From a virus: a DNA stretch of 25,320 nt. Every line of letters begins with the position of its first letter. Within the stretch, counting starts at the first letter, position 1. Made by a program: the position numbers and the translations under genes. Positions 15,462-23,011 of this stretch are shown piece by piece. Where the stretch lies: positions 1 through 25,320 of IMG/VR virus record IMGVR_UViG_3300046517_001950. One strand, written 5' to 3'. A model generated the notes under the pieces. It was not told the DNA's origin, ran no database searches, and worked only from the letters and a program-made list of their open reading frames with translations.

Positions 15462-15932
15462 ATGCACTACAATGCACGTGTGGCGAAATGGCCCTGGGAT
15501 CAGCACGATGCCGAGTCCGACGAGGATTATCGGGCGTTCTGCCTTTGGCGCGATGGGAACCGCGTGGCCGGCCCGCCTTTCCGGGCTCTGCTCTGGCCGG
15601 AGCGAGCCAAGGCCTACGACTCGTGGCGAGGACCCCTTGGCCCTCAAATAGAATTGGCCGAGGAAGTCCGACAGACGGCGCTACGTATCACCCTGGCCCA
15701 TCTTCGCGAAAGCGAGCGTACGGGCATCCTAGAGATACCGTTGGCCCAAGCGGCGAAACTGGCCCTAGCGGCCGGCGCTCAGAAGGACCGACGAGAGTAC
15801 GCACTCTCGGAGAGCGAGCTCCGGAGGATCTACGCGCCTCAGACTCTCGAGACTCCGCCGGGCCTGGCCACGATGAACGACGAGGAGCTCTGGCAACTCC
15901 GAACGCTCCAAGATAAAGCCCAGGGGCGTTGA
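15462..15932 (+). CDS. Small-terminase-like phage protein
   Basis: The 156-aa product has AKWPWDQHDAESDEDYRAF near its start and FRALLWPERAKAYDSWRG soon after, a pattern of phage proteins usually found ahead of terminase large subunit genes. It then has long helices (LAEEVRQTALRITLAHLRE, LAQAAKLALAAGAQKDRREY). It probably recognises phage DNA for packaging. The start is unclear: ATG 15462 has no ribosome site, and the promoter upstream points to an ATG at 15320 that is in another frame. A one-base indel or frameshift between 15320 and about 15480 would join them. The stop TGA (15930-15932) lies within the -35 box of the following promoter. Confidence 0.65.
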   Translation: MHYNARVAKWPWDQHDAESDEDYRAFCLWRDGNRVAGPPFRALLWPERAKAYDSWRGPLGPQIELAEEVRQTALRITLAHLRESERTGILEIPLAQAAKLALAAGAQKDRREYALSESELRRIYAPQTLETPPGLATMNDEELWQLRTLQDKAQGR

Positions 15933-15957
15933 CAAGTGCCATGGCACTCGCTAGGCT
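15929..15957 (+). promoter_or_regulatory. Operator-promoter copy 4 (leaderless type)
   Basis: -35 TTGACA (15929-15934), perfect palindrome AGTGCCATGGCACT (15935-15948), CGC, -10 TAGGCT (15952-15957), then CTGGCG and the ATG of the 72-aa regulator at 15964. This is the best match to the consensus. Confidence 0.9.
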
Positions 15958-15963
15958 CTGGCG

Positions 15964-16182
15964 ATGGCCATTGAACCGGAAGAAGACAGGATTATGCCAG
16001 GCGATCTCATAACCCTCACCATAGTTTGCCGAGATTACGGAGGGCGTGACGGTATGCCGCTCAGCTCACTGCGATCGGCCATTAAAGCCGGCCGTTTGCG
16101 CTCATACAAACCGCTTCGTCGCGTGCTCGTTTCGCGTCGAGATGTCGAGCAGTGGATACGCGCATCTCTAAGAGTAGTCTAA
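15964..16182 (+). CDS. Excisionase/MerR-like small winged-HTH protein
   Basis: The 72-aa product ends with LSSLRSAIKAGRLRSYKPL followed by VSRRDVEQWI, the pattern of helix-turn-helix 17 (AlpA/excisionase-like) DNA-binding domains, about residues 33-67. The ATG lies exactly six bases after a -10 box, so the message is predicted to be leaderless. Being under the operator promoter, it may be a regulator that answers to, or belongs to, the same circuit; it is a candidate binder of the palindrome. It could instead be a true excisionase, though no integrase is seen in the window. No ribosome site is visible, in line with leaderless translation. Confidence 0.75.
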   Translation: MAIEPEEDRIMPGDLITLTIVCRDYGGRDGMPLSSLRSAIKAGRLRSYKPLRRVLVSRRDVEQWIRASLRVV

Positions 16183-16206
16183 CTGTGTTCGAGCTCAGCG
16201 GGGGCG

Positions 16207-16235
16207 TTGACAAGTGTCATGTCACTCGTTAGACT
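16207..16235 (+). promoter_or_regulatory. Operator-promoter copy 5 (leaderless type)
   Basis: -35 TTGACA (16207-16212), operator AGTGTCATGTCACT (one mismatched pair), CGT, -10 TAGACT (16230-16235), CTGGCG, then ATG 16242. Flanks GGGGCG before and CTGGCG after are the same as at copy 4, so the two probably arose by recent duplication of the whole promoter block. Confidence 0.87.
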
Positions 16236-16241
16236 CTGGCG

Positions 16242-16565
16242 ATGGTCTCACGATTCGATCTAGGGCAAGTGATCGGGGCACTCGGAGGGGACGAGATCGC
16301 TCTCCAAGGTCCGTACGCTACGCGCATCACGTTTCGGTTTGCTTGCGGCGGAGCGAGGCACTTTCACACGAATGATCCGAATCCGATCGAGGTCGCCCGC
16401 GTGGCCATGGATCTGTTGCTAGAGCAAGGCCTCGCACTCCGGCGAGTCGAGATCGATTCGAAGGAACACGAACCGTTTTACCAAACGATTGAGGTCCCAT
16501 GTTTGACGCAAGATTCCGCGAGATCCTTGACGACAACCGACGCGCCCAAAAAGCGCGCAAAGTGA
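16242..16565 (+). CDS. 107-aa unknown protein, leaderless
   Basis: The start is fixed by promoter copy 5, six bases after the -10 box. The product has a beta-rich first half (VIGALGGDEIALQGPYATRITFRF), a helical segment (NPIEVARVAMDLLLEQGLALRRVEI) and a basic end (APKKRAK). No family is recognised. The next small gene overlaps its 3' end by 67 nt. It may belong to a group of small early or accessory proteins controlled by the operator. Confidence 0.7.
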   Translation: MVSRFDLGQVIGALGGDEIALQGPYATRITFRFACGGARHFHTNDPNPIEVARVAMDLLLEQGLALRRVEIDSKEHEPFYQTIEVPCLTQDSARSLTTTDAPKKRAK

Positions 16566-16726
16566 AAGCCGAGGCGGACCTGAAATGCGGGATCCACACC
16601 CCTGGAAGGATCATAGAGCCGTTTGGCTGGCTCCGCGTCGGGCCCCGCACCACGGCGCCCTTCAGGCTCTCCCGAATGCCGACCTGCTCTTATGCAGCTC
16701 TCTTACTTGGCAGACACCAAGCATAG
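16499..16726 (+). CDS. Possible 75-aa protein overlapping the previous gene
   Basis: An ATG at 16499 follows a GAGG site at good distance. The product starts with a charged helix (MFDARFREILDDNRRAQKAR) and then has a CGIHTPGRIIEPFGWLRVGP stretch. It overlaps the previous gene by 67 nt in a different frame, and ends 24 nt inside the convergent minus-strand gene. Another frame is also open here, so this is only moderately supported. Confidence 0.4.
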   Translation: MFDARFREILDDNRRAQKARKVKAEADLKCGIHTPGRIIEPFGWLRVGPRTTAPFRLSRMPTCSYAALLLGRHQA

Positions 16727-16900
16727 GACCCCCCCCTTGCCCCGGCGGATCGTCCGGCCGTCAGGAAGCTTGCCGTCGGGGTACTGGGCTAGCGCCTCAG
16801 CGAGAGCGGTTTGCCTGGCTTGGCGGAAGGCTTCGATCGTCACCTCGGCTCTGGCCAACATCGCACACGTTTCGTCTAGCTTTTGGATTGCAGGAGTCAT
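16703..16900 (-). CDS. 65-aa unknown protein on the minus strand
   Basis: From ATG 16900 the product is one long charged helix (LDETCAMLARAEVTIEAFRQ, QTALAEALAQYPDG) followed by a compact end with LPDGRTIRRGKGGVL. Minus-strand reading is favoured because the helix-plus-hairpin pattern looks protein-like and the opposite-strand alternatives look like noise. It is divergent from the glycosyltransferase-like gene with 40 bp between starts. A weak -10-like TACCTT lies six bases before the ATG. A reading from 16948 is possible, but has no better ribosome site. Function is unknown. Confidence 0.55.
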   Translation of the reverse strand: MTPAIQKLDETCAMLARAEVTIEAFRQARQTALAEALAQYPDGKLPDGRTIRRGKGGVLCLVSAK

Positions 16901-16940
16901 ATAAATAAGGTAATCTCGATTATCTGAAAGGCAAAGGGGA

Positions 16941-18005
16941 ATGATCACACTTGCAATGCTCGTCGGGCCGGGCCGGGGCCCTCAACTCCGTATTGCTCTG
17001 GGCTCTGCTTTCGCGTTCGTGGATCGGCATAGCTTTGTCGTTTGGGACGCCGAACAGAAAGAGCCTTACATCCGAGATTGTCTCGAAAAGTCAGGCCCGA
17101 CGCGAGGATATTACGGCTCGCGCTTCGACGAAGCCCGCAACATGGCCATTCGAGCTCCGGCCCTGGATGGCCAGGTCGGCGTCACGATCATGCTCGATAC
17201 GGACGAGATCCTCTTAGGGGATCCGGAACGGTGGGGGCATTTTAATTGGGAGTGGGATCAGCCTGGCTATTACCTGGTGGATTGCGGGGGCTATGGACAA
17301 GCCCGCGTCTTCGTCGGGCCGATCCAAGGGCACTGGCATGGTCGGACGCATGAGGCGTTCGTGGGCGGGAAATGCCTCGGCGATATCCCCTCTAAGATCC
17401 TTCGCATCGAAGAGCAAGCGCCCAAGACCCTCGCCGATTTCCAGGCGAAAGCAGAGCGCGATCTTCCGCTCCTAGAGGATCAGATTCGAGAGGAGCCTCT
17501 CGACGGCCGATGGCATTTCTATCTCGGAGAGACCTACACCTTGCTTGGCAAGAACGGCTTCGCCGTTCGAGCGTACGCCCGTTGCGCCGAGCTCCGCGAG
17601 ACCTCTCCGGTCTTGGCCGACCGAGAGCAAGGCGCTTGGGCTTGCTTCAAAGCGGCGCGCGCGATCATGTCCGAAGGATTCATCGAGGATGACTATCAAG
17701 AGGCCATCATGTGCTTGGCCCTTGGCATGATGATTTATCCAGGCATGCCGGAGCTCCCTTGGTTCGCGGCGTACCTGGCCCATCGGTGCGAGCGACCGAC
17801 GCGAGAGATCCAGGCCTTCGCCCGGATGGCTATCGCTATCGGAGCCGTCGAGGGTCGCATGAACACCGAGGAACGGATCGGCTTTCGGGAAACCGTGGCA
17901 TGGTTCGAAGGGCCTTATCAATTGATGGCCCTCTCTGGCGCGGATGGCTTCGCTGAAAGGGCCGAGGTAGCGGCGCGGATGCGTGCTAGATTCGAGGCGA
18001 AATGA
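16941..18005 (+). CDS. Glycosyltransferase-like protein with helical repeat tail
   Basis: The 354-aa product has RFDEARNMAI (61-70) and MLDTDEILLGDP (84-95). This SxARN...DxD arrangement is that of GT-A family 2-like glycosyltransferases, with Asp86/Asp88 to bind the metal and nucleotide sugar. After about residue 160 it has helical pairs such as WHFYLGETYTLLGKNGFAVRAYARC and QGAWACFKAARAI, resembling TPR repeats. An AGGGG site precedes the ATG. Its position just before terminase is unusual; it may glycosylate phage DNA, capsid or a host surface sugar. It overlaps the next gene by ATGA. Enzymatic class is well supported; target is unknown. Confidence 0.8.
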   Translation: MITLAMLVGPGRGPQLRIALGSAFAFVDRHSFVVWDAEQKEPYIRDCLEKSGPTRGYYGSRFDEARNMAIRAPALDGQVGVTIMLDTDEILLGDPERWGHFNWEWDQPGYYLVDCGGYGQARVFVGPIQGHWHGRTHEAFVGGKCLGDIPSKILRIEEQAPKTLADFQAKAERDLPLLEDQIREEPLDGRWHFYLGETYTLLGKNGFAVRAYARCAELRETSPVLADREQGAWACFKAARAIMSEGFIEDDYQEAIMCLALGMMIYPGMPELPWFAAYLAHRCERPTREIQAFARMAIAIGAVEGRMNTEERIGFRETVAWFEGPYQLMALSGADGFAERAEVAARMRARFEAK

Positions 18006-18211
18006 GCGATCCCATTCGAGAAGCACTTCTCAAGGCGTGCGATTTGCTGGACGATCTTTCGGTTGAAGATGTCGGAGCTTTGACGAAGGAATGGCGTAAG
18101 CTGGCCAGCGAACCGACGCCGCTAGAGGAACGCATCTCCGATCTTGAGGCCGCTGTATACCAGCTCCGCTCAAATGCACACCAGCCCGATCCCAAGCCTG
18201 GCAGAGACTGA
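18002..18211 (+). CDS. 69-aa helical protein before terminase
   Basis: It starts with an ATGA overlap on the glycosyltransferase-like gene. The product is acidic and mostly helical (IREALLKACDLLDDLSVEDV, PLEERISDLEAAVYQL), likely a short coiled coil. The 3' end overlaps the terminase large subunit by 38 nt. Small helical proteins at this place can be terminase partners, but no motif proves it. Confidence 0.7.
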   Translation: MSDPIREALLKACDLLDDLSVEDVGALTKEWRKLASEPTPLEERISDLEAAVYQLRSNAHQPDPKPGRD

Positions 18212-19619
18212 GCGGGAGCTCGGCCGAAGGTCGCTGTACAACTTCACTCGGCTTGCTTGGCCGAAGGTGGACGGGAATGCGTTCGTCGACGGTTGGGTCA
18301 TCCAAGCCGTTTGTGAAAAGCTGGAGGACGTCTCCAACGGCAGGGTCAAGCGGCTGGTTATCAATCTTCCGCCGGGCTTCTCCAAGACCACGCTAACGGG
18401 AGTCATGTGGCCAGCGTGGGACTGGATCACAAAGCCTTGGCGGAGGTGGAGCTATGTCTCTTACGACCATAGCTTGATGAATCGCTACTCAAGCAAGCTC
18501 ATCGATCTAGTGACGAGCCCTTGGTTCATCGAACGATGGGGAAAGCTCATACCGGTTTCGAATCCGGCGCAAACCGAATTCCGCACTAATAAGGACGGCG
18601 GGAGGTTCAATACCAGTTTCAAAGGCCGGGCGACTGGCCGACATTGTCACATCCAAGTCTTTGATGATCCACACAAGCCCCTCCACGCGATGGGCGGAGT
18701 GAGCCTCAGCTATGAAGAGACTTGGGACCTGATGGCCAACACCTTCGCGAGCCGCGCCGTCAATCCCGAGACGTTCTCTCGCGTGATCGTCATGCAACGC
18801 CTCCACCCCGAGGACGCTTCTGGCAAGGCACTCGCAGCAGGATGGTCGAGTCTTCGGTTCCCCATGCGCTTCGAGGCGGACAATAGAGATCCGTGCGACC
18901 GACGTACGGAGGACGGAGAGGTCCTGAATCCCAAGCGGATGTCGCCCGCCGCATGCGACTCTCTTGAAAAGGAGCTCGAACAAGTCGACGCGACCATTTG
19001 GCCCACCCAATACCAGCAACGGCCGACGAGCAAGGCTGGCCAGATCATCCAAGCCGAGTGGATCCTGGCCAACACCGTCGGCCCGGATGACGTGCGAAGC
19101 ATCATCGCGCAACGCGAGCAGAGCTGGGATCTCAGCTTCAAAGACGCTCAAACGTCGGATTTTATCGCTGGCCAATACTGGGGCGCTCGGAATGGGCATT
19201 TCTTTATGTTCGACGAGCCGGTGTTCGAGCTCGCATCGTTCCTCCAAACGCTCGCACGCATCCGAGCGAAGCGTGAGGAATGGCCCTGCTTCGCGTGTCT
19301 CGTGGAGGATAAAGCGAACGGACCAGCGATCATCAACGTCCTGAAATCCGAAGGCGCCTCGAACGTGGAGCCCATCACACCCGAGGGCTCCAAGAGCGAG
19401 CGCTTGCATGCCGTTTCGCCGCTGTTCAAGAAAGGGCGCGTTCACTTTTTGCGTGGCCCGTGGCTAGACCGGATGGTCAAGACCTTCTCGAAGTTCCCAG
19501 CCGTCCGCCGTGACGACGAAGTAGACGCATGCACACAAGCCCTACTCCACTTGAACGGTGGTAGCGCGATGATCCAGCAATTGACGGACATCGCTCGGCG
19601 TCTAGGCAGAGGAGCTTGA
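18174..19619 (+). CDS. terL: Terminase large subunit
   Basis: The 481-aa protein has an ATPase domain with Walker A PPGFSKT (66-72, a variant of PPRHGKS) and Walker B IQVFDDP (Asp164/Asp165). It also has a nuclease domain with Asp319 in SWDLSFKDA, LVEDKANG (Glu378, Asp379), and RRDDEVDACTQAL (Asp447, Asp448, Asp451). It drives DNA packaging into proheads and makes the cuts. ATG 18174 is preferred to the earlier in-frame TTG at 18144; no strong ribosome site is seen, and translation is probably coupled to the preceding 69-aa gene it overlaps. Its TGA stop is inside the -35 of the following promoter. Confidence 0.95.
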   Translation: MHTSPIPSLAETERELGRRSLYNFTRLAWPKVDGNAFVDGWVIQAVCEKLEDVSNGRVKRLVINLPPGFSKTTLTGVMWPAWDWITKPWRRWSYVSYDHSLMNRYSSKLIDLVTSPWFIERWGKLIPVSNPAQTEFRTNKDGGRFNTSFKGRATGRHCHIQVFDDPHKPLHAMGGVSLSYEETWDLMANTFASRAVNPETFSRVIVMQRLHPEDASGKALAAGWSSLRFPMRFEADNRDPCDRRTEDGEVLNPKRMSPAACDSLEKELEQVDATIWPTQYQQRPTSKAGQIIQAEWILANTVGPDDVRSIIAQREQSWDLSFKDAQTSDFIAGQYWGARNGHFFMFDEPVFELASFLQTLARIRAKREEWPCFACLVEDKANGPAIINVLKSEGASNVEPITPEGSKSERLHAVSPLFKKGRVHFLRGPWLDRMVKTFSKFPAVRRDDEVDACTQALLHLNGGSAMIQQLTDIARRLGRGA

Positions 19620-19644
19620 CAAGCGCCATGGCACTCGCTAGATT
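19616..19644 (+). promoter_or_regulatory. Operator-promoter copy 6 (leaderless type)
   Basis: -35 TTGACA (19616-19621), operator AGCGCCATGGCACT (one position off), CGC, -10 TAGATT (19639-19644), CGTGGG, ATG 19651. The terminase TGA stop (19617-19619) lies within the -35. It heads a chain of four mini-genes before the portal. Confidence 0.87.
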
Positions 19645-19650
19645 CGTGGG

Positions 19651-19875
19651 ATGACACCCAGAGAGATCGCACTCGTGGCGCACCTTGAGACCCTCATGGG
19701 GGACAGGGGAAATATCAAAATCTATCCGACGTGGATCCGTGTCGATATCAACCGAGGCATGAAGTTTTCATCATATACTTGGTCGCGTGGGCCGGAGATT
19801 GAGGAGTGTCCGGTCTCACCAGAGGGTCAAGTTGACCTTGTGATCGATAGAATCGAGAAGGGATTTAGGCTGTGA
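19651..19875 (+). CDS. 74-aa unknown protein, leaderless
   Basis: Start fixed by promoter copy 6. The product has a helix (IALVAHLETLMGD), strands (NIKIYPTWIRVDI, KFSSYTWSRG) and a final acidic helix. I recognise no family. Its TGA overlaps the next GTG as GTGA. It heads a small operator-controlled operon located between packaging and portal genes. Confidence 0.7.
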   Translation: MTPREIALVAHLETLMGDRGNIKIYPTWIRVDINRGMKFSSYTWSRGPEIEECPVSPEGQVDLVIDRIEKGFRL

Positions 19876-20174
19876 AAACCAAACCACCTAGCATTGCTGA
19901 GATCGCTCTGGAATATTCTGATGGTTGCCAAAAGCTTTTTCTCGAAAAGCTGGAGATCCTCATGGCCGAAATCCTGAAAGAGCGGCGCGAGACTCCGGCC
20001 GAGGCACGCAAGGCCGGCATCAAAGTACATTTCGCCAAGACCATGCAGCCCGGGGAGACGATCGCCATCGTGGCCCTTGGAGAAAGGGAGCTGGGGCGCG
20101 TTGAGGGTCGGATGGTCTCGACTCCAGGGCTCCGATACGACATCAAGGTCTACAAGAAAACGGAGGGGGGATGA
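19872..20174 (+). CDS. 100-aa unknown protein of the mini-gene operon
   Basis: It starts with GTG within the preceding stop. The first half is helical (LEYSDGCQKLFLEKLEILMAE) and the second half beta-like (KVHFAKTMQPGETIAIVALG, RYDIKVYKKTE). No family is recognised. It overlaps the next gene by ATGA, so it is translated in series with its neighbours. Confidence 0.7.
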   Translation: MKTKPPSIAEIALEYSDGCQKLFLEKLEILMAEILKERRETPAEARKAGIKVHFAKTMQPGETIAIVALGERELGRVEGRMVSTPGLRYDIKVYKKTEGG

Positions 20175-20359
20175 AGTGCGAAGAGATGTCTTGGATCAGT
20201 TTAGAGCAAGGAGATCCCAACGATCCGGACTGGGAGACGGAAGTAGTGCGTGGAGAAGACGCACTTTCGATCGCCCGTTATTTGAAGGAAACCAAACTGC
20301 CCTATGCGATGCGAATCTGCATCGTCGGTCACGTATGTTGGAACTGGAGAGAGCGATGA
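20171..20359 (+). CDS. 62-aa unknown acidic protein
   Basis: ATGA overlaps at both ends show this small frame is used. It is acidic in the first half (LEQGDPNDPDWETEVVRGED) with a helix DALSIARYLKE, and ends with IVGHVCWNWRER. No known family. Size, charge and place are typical for small phage accessory factors. Confidence 0.65.
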   Translation: MKCEEMSWISLEQGDPNDPDWETEVVRGEDALSIARYLKETKLPYAMRICIVGHVCWNWRER

Positions 20360-20565
20360 GCTTCATTGTCCGAGATGACGAAACGATTTCGATCTGGTCC
20401 GCCTTCGGATATTGCGAGGCCGCGAAGATCGATTTCGAAGCACCCTGGCCCTCGCAGTACGGTTTGGACCTCGGAGACTTCCTCTCGCACTTCTACGAAG
20501 ATCATGACGCGTGGGTGGTCGGATACTTTTCTGCCTTCGGTAGGTCCGACTGGTTCTTCGTCTAG
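20356..20565 (+). CDS. 69-aa unknown aromatic-rich acidic protein
   Basis: The ATG overlaps the preceding stop as ATGA. The product is rich in Asp, Trp, Phe and Tyr (ISIWSAFGYCEAAKI, DFLSHFYEDHDAWVVGYFSA), suggestive of a compact acidic protein, such as a DNA mimic or partner-binding factor. This is a guess from composition only. Fifteen bases separate it from the portal gene. Confidence 0.65.
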   Translation: MSFIVRDDETISIWSAFGYCEAAKIDFEAPWPSQYGLDLGDFLSHFYEDHDAWVVGYFSAFGRSDWFFV

Positions 20566-20579
20566 GCTTCCGCGCGCCC

Positions 20580-22190
20580 GTGTGGCACACTGCCACGGTG
20601 GACTCCAAGAAAATCGTACGGATCCCGCGACCGGCCCCGGGCTTCCGCCTCGACGGCTGGCTGAACGAGTTGACCGGTATCGGCACCTTTGGCCGCGACC
20701 GGGTGATGCACCACACGTTTGAGCGCGACGGCTGGCTACAGCCGCAAGAGTGCGCCGACCTGTTCAACCATGACGACATCTGTCATCGCGTGGCCTGCAT
20801 CTATCCAGAGGAAGCACTCCGTCGCGGATACAAGATCAAAGGCGCGGACTCGGAGCGTCTCACGACGAAACTAGATGCGCTCAATTTCCTCGAACGAGTG
20901 GAGGAAGGCGAAGCGTGGGGTCGGGCCTTCGGCGGAGCTGTCGGCGTATTGTTCATCAACGATGGCAAGACTCCGGACCAACCGGTTGACGCGAGCCAGC
21001 CGTACAACATCACAGCGATTGATCTGTACGACCGAAGGCGCGTTTGGCGTCGCTCGTTCTTCGAGAATCCGACCGATCCGTTGTATGCGCACGCAAAGAT
21101 TTTCGAAATCACGCCCATCTACGGCGGCGCTTTCTACGTGCACCGAGATCGCCTGCTCTTGTTCCGTGGCCGAAAGACGACGGACATCGAGAGAGAGGAG
21201 CTGATCGGTTGGGACGCCTCGATCTATCAAACGATCTTGAAGGTCATCCGGTCTTTCCAGAGCGGATACCAGAGCGTCGATAATATGCTCTCGGACGCGA
21301 GCCAAAGCGTGATCAAGATGAAAGGCTTGCTTGGGATGATCGGCATGGTCGGAGGCCAAAGCCTCTTGGCCACGCGCGCCAACTTGATCGATCTCACTCG
21401 GAGCGTGGCCCGTACCACCTTCCTGGACGCCGATGCCCAAGAGGAGATGACCAAGCTCGCAACGGTTTTCACTGGCATTCCGGACGTCTTGGATCGCCTC
21501 GGCCAACGTCTCGCAGCCGCATGGGGGATCCCGGTAACGAAGCTCCTAGGGATCAGCGCGGCCGGACTCAACGCCACCGGCGAGGGCGAAGCACGAAATT
21601 GGTACGATGAACTGGAGTCCTACCGAACGGCGAAAATCACGCCGCACTACAAGAAAATTCTCCGGATCCTCGCTCCGGAGCGGGGGAACGAGCCGGACTG
21701 GCCCTCGCTCTGGCAGCCAACGGACGAAGAGAAGGCCTCGGCTGGCCTCAAGCGAGCTCAGACCTATCAAATCTATTTGAACGAACAGGTGGTCACTCCG
21801 GCGCATGTCGCGGCCGCCGAATTTGGACCAGACGGCCCTCAAGATTTGATCGTGCTGCCGGAGGAAGTAGCTTTCCTTCGTGGCAAGCCGATGACCCAAC
21901 CGACCGGTCCGGACAAACCGGCCCCAGCGGCGGGAGCCGCGCCAACCGCTAAGCCCGACTCCGCCGGAATCATCCCAGCGATCCCCCGGGCCTTTGGCGA
22001 TCGTTTCGACGCGCCTTCGGTTTGGGGGGACATCCGGGAGGATCACATCGAGCGGCGAGGCTCCGATTATTTCGCCGTCTCGGAAGAAGGTAAGCCGCTT
22101 GGAGGCCCGTATCCGAGTCGGAAGAAAGCAGCGGAGCGCCTCCGAGAAGTAGAAGCGGCGAAAGCAGCCAAGGGCGCTTCGGAGCGGTGA
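20580..22190 (+). CDS. Portal protein (DUF1073-like)
   Basis: The 536-aa protein has ICHRVACIYPEEALRRGYKI, WGRAFGGAVGVLFIND, a strand with RDRLLLFRG, a helical stem with SVDNMLSDASQSVIKMKG, and GIPVTKLLGISAAGLNATGEGEARNWYD (about residues 318-345). This order is that of the DUF1073 portal family. The portal forms the ring where DNA enters the head. The C-terminal about 65 residues include a separate YFAVSEEGKPLGGPYPSRKKAAERL element seen at the ends of other phage proteins. The start is GTG 20580; a second in-frame GTG at 20598 is possible. It overlaps the Mu F-like gene by GTGA. Confidence 0.88.
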   Translation: MWHTATVDSKKIVRIPRPAPGFRLDGWLNELTGIGTFGRDRVMHHTFERDGWLQPQECADLFNHDDICHRVACIYPEEALRRGYKIKGADSERLTTKLDALNFLERVEEGEAWGRAFGGAVGVLFINDGKTPDQPVDASQPYNITAIDLYDRRRVWRRSFFENPTDPLYAHAKIFEITPIYGGAFYVHRDRLLLFRGRKTTDIEREELIGWDASIYQTILKVIRSFQSGYQSVDNMLSDASQSVIKMKGLLGMIGMVGGQSLLATRANLIDLTRSVARTTFLDADAQEEMTKLATVFTGIPDVLDRLGQRLAAAWGIPVTKLLGISAAGLNATGEGEARNWYDELESYRTAKITPHYKKILRILAPERGNEPDWPSLWQPTDEEKASAGLKRAQTYQIYLNEQVVTPAHVAAAEFGPDGPQDLIVLPEEVAFLRGKPMTQPTGPDKPAPAAGAAPTAKPDSAGIIPAIPRAFGDRFDAPSVWGDIREDHIERRGSDYFAVSEEGKPLGGPYPSRKKAAERLREVEAAKAAKGASER

Positions 22191-23011
22191 AGTTCCGTCC
22201 GGCCCCGCCCCTCGCCGCTGCTTCGACGCTCAGCTCCGCCTACCTGGCTTTGCTTGAGCGTCGCGCCGCGTGGATTCGAGCGCATGTGTTGGACCAGTGG
22301 CACACGAACGCGCGCGCCGTCGGGCCGAGACATCGGGTGCATCGGCTCGACGCAAGTCCTTGGATTGAGGCGAAGCTCCGACTCCTCATCGCGGAGCACG
22401 AAGGGGACGAGGGGGAGATCGCGCCGTCGATCGATCTCGTGGCCAGCGGCCTGATCCGAAAGAGCAAGAAAGATCTCCAAGCTCTCGTGCCCATCAAGCT
22501 CAAGGATCATCCTGGTACCGGCGAGGCGGAGGTAGGCGCTTTCCGCGAAGCGAATCTGGACAAGATCAGATCCCTGACCGAAGAGCAGACGGATGAGCTC
22601 CGAGACATCTTGGAGGAAGCGGCAGATGAGGGCTGGACCATCGACAAGATCCGGAGCTCCGTGGAGGATCGAATCGAGGTCTCGAAGTCCAAAGCCGAAT
22701 TCTTGGCGCGAGACCAAACCGCGAAGCTGAACGGACAACTCACTCGAGTGCGTCAGACGCAAGCGGGGATCTCGGAGTACGAATGGTCGACGTCGGGGGA
22801 CGAACGCGTTCGATCGTCGCACGATGAGCTGGACGGCACACGCCAGAGTTGGGACGATCCTCCCGTCACGAATGATGACGGAGATACGAACCACCCCGGC
22901 GAGGACTACCAGTGCAGATGCGTGGCGATCCCGGTCCTCCCGGACATCGGAGACTTGACCGATTCGGAAGAGCCGGAAGACGAGAGCGAGTCCGAAGACG
23001 AAGAGGGCTAG
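22187..23011 (+). CDS. Mu F/SPP1 gp7-like head morphogenesis protein
   Basis: The 274-aa protein ends with the typical minor head domain: ARDQTAKLNGQLTRVRQTQAG, YEWSTSGDERVRSSHDEL, then HPGEDYQCRCVAIPVLPD. The Cys-Arg-Cys and preceding His/Pro-Gly-Glu are hallmarks of Mu gpF-like proteins, which act in head assembly near the portal. An acidic tail (EEPEDESESEDEEG) follows. It begins with GTG inside the portal stop. Its TAG shares a CTAG with the TAG of the convergent 80-aa gene, so the two stop codons overlap. Confidence 0.9.
   Translation: MKFRPAPPLAAASTLSSAYLALLERRAAWIRAHVLDQWHTNARAVGPRHRVHRLDASPWIEAKLRLLIAEHEGDEGEIAPSIDLVASGLIRKSKKDLQALVPIKLKDHPGTGEAEVGAFREANLDKIRSLTEEQTDELRDILEEAADEGWTIDKIRSSVEDRIEVSKSKAEFLARDQTAKLNGQLTRVRQTQAGISEYEWSTSGDERVRSSHDELDGTRQSWDDPPVTNDDGDTNHPGEDYQCRCVAIPVLPDIGDLTDSEEPEDESESEDEEG

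Noticed and set aside
15320-15916. 198-codon plus-strand frame in place of the small-terminase-like gene
   Set aside because: The second half is Arg/Pro/Gly noise, while the other frame gives recognisable protein; only its first part is kept as a possible N-terminus.
18507-19445. Minus-strand open frame opposite terminase
   Set aside because: The terminase motifs are intact on the plus strand; the antisense frame shows no protein-like pattern.
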